Source: Arabidopsis thaliana
Lineage: Eukaryota > Streptophyta > Magnoliopsida > Brassicales > Brassicaceae
DNA: 64,000 bases
NCBI RefSeq assembly: GCF_000001735.4
Contig: NC_003075.7
Span: forward strand, 311,001 to 375,000
Direction of reading: 5' to 3'
Shown piece by piece: positions 61,086-64,000 of this stretch (positions within the stretch are counted from its first letter, which is position 1; the number at the start of each line of letters is the position of its first letter). Position numbers and translations under genes: made by a program. Below the pieces are notes generated by a model. That model did not search any database, was not told the origin of the DNA, and worked only from the letters and a program-made list of their open reading frames with translations.

Positions 61086-63054
61086 TTTTTTTGCCTAACA
61101 AATACGAATTTAGACTATAATATATGTAGCTGAGTAATAAAAATACAGTATACATTTTTTTGTTATTACAATCGCCAATATTGTTAATAAAAATAGATTT
61201 TATTAACAAAGATGGAGTACTTTATACGTTTGTTAAAAAAACATTAATTTATTTTATACGTTTATGTGTAACCTCATAATATTTTTGATGGAATTTAAGA
61301 TGTATATCTGATAGTTTAATAACTATATATATACATCGATCATGAATTCATGATTATATATATATATATATTTTTTTTTTTTGAATTCATGATTATATGC
61401 GCACATATACAAGAAAAATTTGTAGAATCATGAGGTCTAAGCTAATTGGAAGTATTAGTGGAAAAGTTGTTCAACGGGAATACATTACTCTTGTTTCTTT
61501 ATGGCATGGGGTATTTTTAACTTGGAACTTCACGCCACTGTCTAAACCCCATAGATGTTCCCAATATATAGTAGTTTTTTTGTTTAAGTATATTTCACAA
61601 TATTCATTTCTTTAACTATATAGTTCTCCCAATATTTCACCATACTTTTTCTTAAACCAAACTTTTTGGTTATTTGAAATAATCCATAATTTTATATTTT
61701 TAAAATAGAAAAAATCATTAAATATTACTATTTCAAAACTAATAAATACAGATGTGTATGTGCATGCAGATAGTCTGGCGACGACTACGTTTTGGTGACA
61801 TTGTAATTAGGGAAGTAATAAATACAAATAAAGCATGCTGTCAAGTTTTGAGGCATGTTTGTCTCTATGCTCTTCAAGCTGATGCTATCCAGCTTCTAAT
61901 TTTGAATACATTTTTCTTGTTTAGTATTTGAATCATTTTTATTTATTTATTAGTTTGCAATTTTATCAAAAAGAATAATCTCTATTTACATATAGCCTCT
62001 GTTATTTAGGCTGAAAATTTACATGTTGTAGGTTTAAGTTTTGATTGTCTTACGTCAATTTAAAATGTTACTACGTTTGACCCAAAACAACATCATGGAA
62101 TATGTTATTACTACTATTTTTAGTTTTGAAAAGTGAAATATGTACACATCCTGGGAATTTGTAGTTTGATTTGACTTTTCGTTAAACATTTTTACTGTAT
62201 CAGTTTGACCAACAGCTGTATATATATATACACAATAACAAAATAAAATTATTTCTTTTCATAACTGTATATTAGAATCAGAAGTGTATTTTTAAATAAT
62301 ACAAATTTGTTAGCAAAAAGAAAGTTAAAAAAATTAATACATATACCACCAGTGCATTAACAGAAGTATAATTGTGTTTGCTTGGTTAGTAATTTTATTT
62401 TTTTTTGTCAAAAATATCTACATGCAAATAAAATTCATAGTGTATAATGTTTTGGAGTATGATATATGTTGAGCTGGCCAGGTATGAGTTATAAATGCGC
62501 TCTTTAAGTCTCGTGGGTCAATAAGGACAAGGCAATAGCTCCTTTTCTAATCCCCGCGAATCGCGAACAGGAACGATTATATTTACACGAATGGTCCTTT
62601 GACAAAAACAACATAACATTATAACTTAAAAGTAAACTCAAAATACATTACGGTAATTAAGTTCTAGTTATGCATGTTGCGTTAAAATATGCAAAGGACT
62701 CTAGTCTATATAGTTAGGGGACAAGGAAACCGTGGTCCAAGATGTCGTGGCCAGATCAATTAGTAGTCTACAGTGAGTTAGCTCTTCTCTCACTTTTCAC
62801 TTGTTTAGTTTTAAATTGCTTCTTACCATGAAAAAACACATCCCAAAATCATGGTTTAATGGGCCGGCCCAAAGCTTGTAATCTTTATATCTAAATTTAA
62901 ATTTAAGGCCCATTTTGTGCTTTATTTTCCAGCGCCAACTTAAGTAGTTTAAATCCGGGAACAGAATTGAAGAAAAATCACAACGTTGATCATATATAAT
63001 AGTGATACGAAGAGACGATTGTATTACAATATGTGCAATTATTTAAAACAGTGG
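61086..63054. other. A/T-rich spacer before the proline-rich gene
   Basis: About 2 kb without a recognisable gene. It contains the direct-repeat structure at 61344-61398. The small ORF at 61397-61615 has no family features. Confidence 0.5.
61344..61398 (-). mobile_element. A-rich micro-insertion with 16-bp direct repeats
   Basis: GAATTCATGATTATAT at 61344-61359 is repeated perfectly at 61383-61398. The 23 bp between (61360-61382) are an (AT)n run then T12, that is, an A12(TA)n tail on the minus strand. Because the spacer is pure low-complexity sequence, slippage is a possible alternative to insertion. Confidence 0.45.
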
Positions 63055-64000
63055 TTAAGAAAAATCACAACTTTGATCATAATCGATCGTCAAGTGGACG
63101 CCTGGTTTATGATCGATGGAAGATGAATCAAGCGAAAGAGAAGTGTTGAATCCTTGGACGTTACTGTTTATGAACATCATAATCATTGGCTCTGTTTTTT
63201 TCTCTAATGTTCCCCTGTTTTTCGGAACTTCGTTTTTAGCCGGAATCTTGTTCATGAGGTTGGCGTCAGGTTTCACTAGATTCTGCTCTGGTGAAGCGTG
63301 AGATTCGGTGTTTGTGAGTTTTGGAGAAGGAGATTTGATTTGGTTAGGTTCAATTTGGGGTAACGATGGTTTAGGTGACGGTGTAGTTTGGGAGAGTGGT
63401 GAAGAAAACGGCGGCGGTGGTGCGGTGATCGTAGCTGGAGAAGGAATTGGTGATTTCAGAGACGATAGTGATATCTGTGCCGTCGGAGATGGTGGTGGCA
63501 TAGGTGATTTAGATTGGTGGTTTTCACTAGCTTTCGGCGACAACAGTGGCGGTGGTGATGGTGATGAGTGTGTCTGAGATCTTGCTTGTTTATCAGATTT
63601 TGGTGGCGAAATCGGCGGTGATTGGGACCTTGTTTCATTTTCATCAATGGATTTAGACGGCAAAGGAGGTGGAGACGATGCTTGCGACATAAGCGGTGAT
63701 CGGAGCCGAGTTTCGTCTATGGATTTAGACGGCAAAAGCGGTGGTTTCGGTTGGGACTCGAATTCTTCAGTAGCGTTTAACATCATTGACGGCGAAGACG
63801 GTGGAGTTTTGGCTTCTTGTGGTGGTGGTATAGGTAGTTGAGTTTCATCACCAGTTTCTGTTGATGTTGGAGGCGATGGTCGGAACCAAGTTTCAACGAT
63901 AGATTCAAGCGGTGGAGACGGTTGGGACTGAGATTCTTCGGTAGCCTTTAGGGTTGACGAGGGGGACAATGGTGTTTTTGGTTCTGTTGTTAGCGGTCGA
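63055..64000 (-). CDS. Proline-rich (extensin-like) protein, 5' end outside window
   Basis: The frame is open from the right edge of the window to the stop at 63055-63057, giving the last ~314 codons. There is no ATG at the start of this frame within the window, so the gene continues to the right. The sequence is very rich in Pro and Ser, with repeats of the type PPLPSKSIDENETRSQSPP and SPPPLLSPK, and ends in a non-repetitive tail (GVHLTIDYDQSCDFS). There are few tyrosines and no canonical SPPPPYVY extensin cross-linking motif, so a cell-wall role is unproven. Position matches the proline-rich AT4G00890 as I recall it. Confidence 0.75.
   Translation of the reverse strand, partial: RPLTTEPKTPLSPSSTLKATEESQSQPSPPLESIVETWFRPSPPTSTETGDETQLPIPPPQEAKTPPSSPSMMLNATEEFESQPKPPLLPSKSIDETRLRSPLMSQASSPPPLPSKSIDENETRSQSPPISPPKSDKQARSQTHSSPSPPPLLSPKASENHQSKSPMPPPSPTAQISLSSLKSPIPSPATITAPPPPFSSPLSQTTPSPKPSLPQIEPNQIKSPSPKLTNTESHASPEQNLVKPDANLMNKIPAKNEVPKNRGTLEKKTEPMIMMFINSNVQGFNTSLSLDSSSIDHKPGVHLTIDYDQSCDFS

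Noticed and set aside
63308..63841. Glycine-rich plus-strand ORFs
   Set aside because: They are the antisense of the proline-rich gene (CCN codons read as GGN). There is no independent support.

Overview
This is plant nuclear DNA, almost certainly Arabidopsis thaliana or a very close Brassicaceae relative, near the top of chromosome 4. The gene order, exon structures and protein lengths match what I remember of the AT4G00750 to AT4G00890 interval. The locus names come from memory, not from a search. Gene models were built by hand from GT-AG (or GC-AG) splice sites with reading frame checked across every junction. The DNA shows compact intron-rich genes, A/T-rich spacers, GGCCCA/TGGGCC (site II) promoters, Helitrons, LINE debris and microsatellites.

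Layout. 1-3.3 kb: AT-rich DNA holding a 2.07-kb Helitron with a nested hAT-like element, ending 25 bp before the TATA box of PMT15. 3.4-9.8 kb: PMT15 (+) and PUX9 (-). 10.1-13.9 kb: a retroelement-rich patch with a 5'-truncated LINE, a SINA-like RING gene broken by one early stop, a decayed LINE reverse-transcriptase fragment and two worn Helitron-type repeats. 14.3-22.1 kb: an F-box gene (+), pseudo-response regulator APRR8 (-), a spacer with a strong miRNA-like foldback, and a DUF4378/TRM-like gene (+). 23.8-35.9 kb: a MATH/TRAF-like gene (+), the 18-exon VPS8 gene (-) and RPP1 (-). 37.1-49 kb: a 633-bp Helitron, IQD17 (+), LIF2 (+), PAT12 (-), GIF3 (+) and OZI1 (-). 51.2-56.1 kb: bHLH14, a PMEI-family gene and SAUR31, all minus. 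56-63 kb: gene-poor and AT-rich, but it contains MIR165b (-) and a 1.3-kb Helitron. 63.05 kb to the end: a proline-rich gene (-) whose 5' end is cut by the window edge.

The genes do not form one pathway; they are independent plant loci. Some share themes. MIR165b, GIF3, LIF2 and IQD17 act in development. bHLH14 and LIF2 touch defence or jasmonate signalling. VPS8, PAT12 and PMT15 belong to the endomembrane system.

Most noteworthy: (1) five tiny A-rich insertions (14-30 bp) each flanked by perfect 13-16 bp direct repeats, which look like ultra-truncated retroposons; (2) an 87-nt foldback at 18.78 kb whose wobble pairs favour plus-strand transcription; (3) three Helitrons with exact A|TC...CTAG|T boundaries; (4) three GC-AG introns between 42 and 54 kb; (5) a SINA-like gene killed by a single TGA; (6) APRR8 retaining an apparent relic of a GARP DNA-binding motif.
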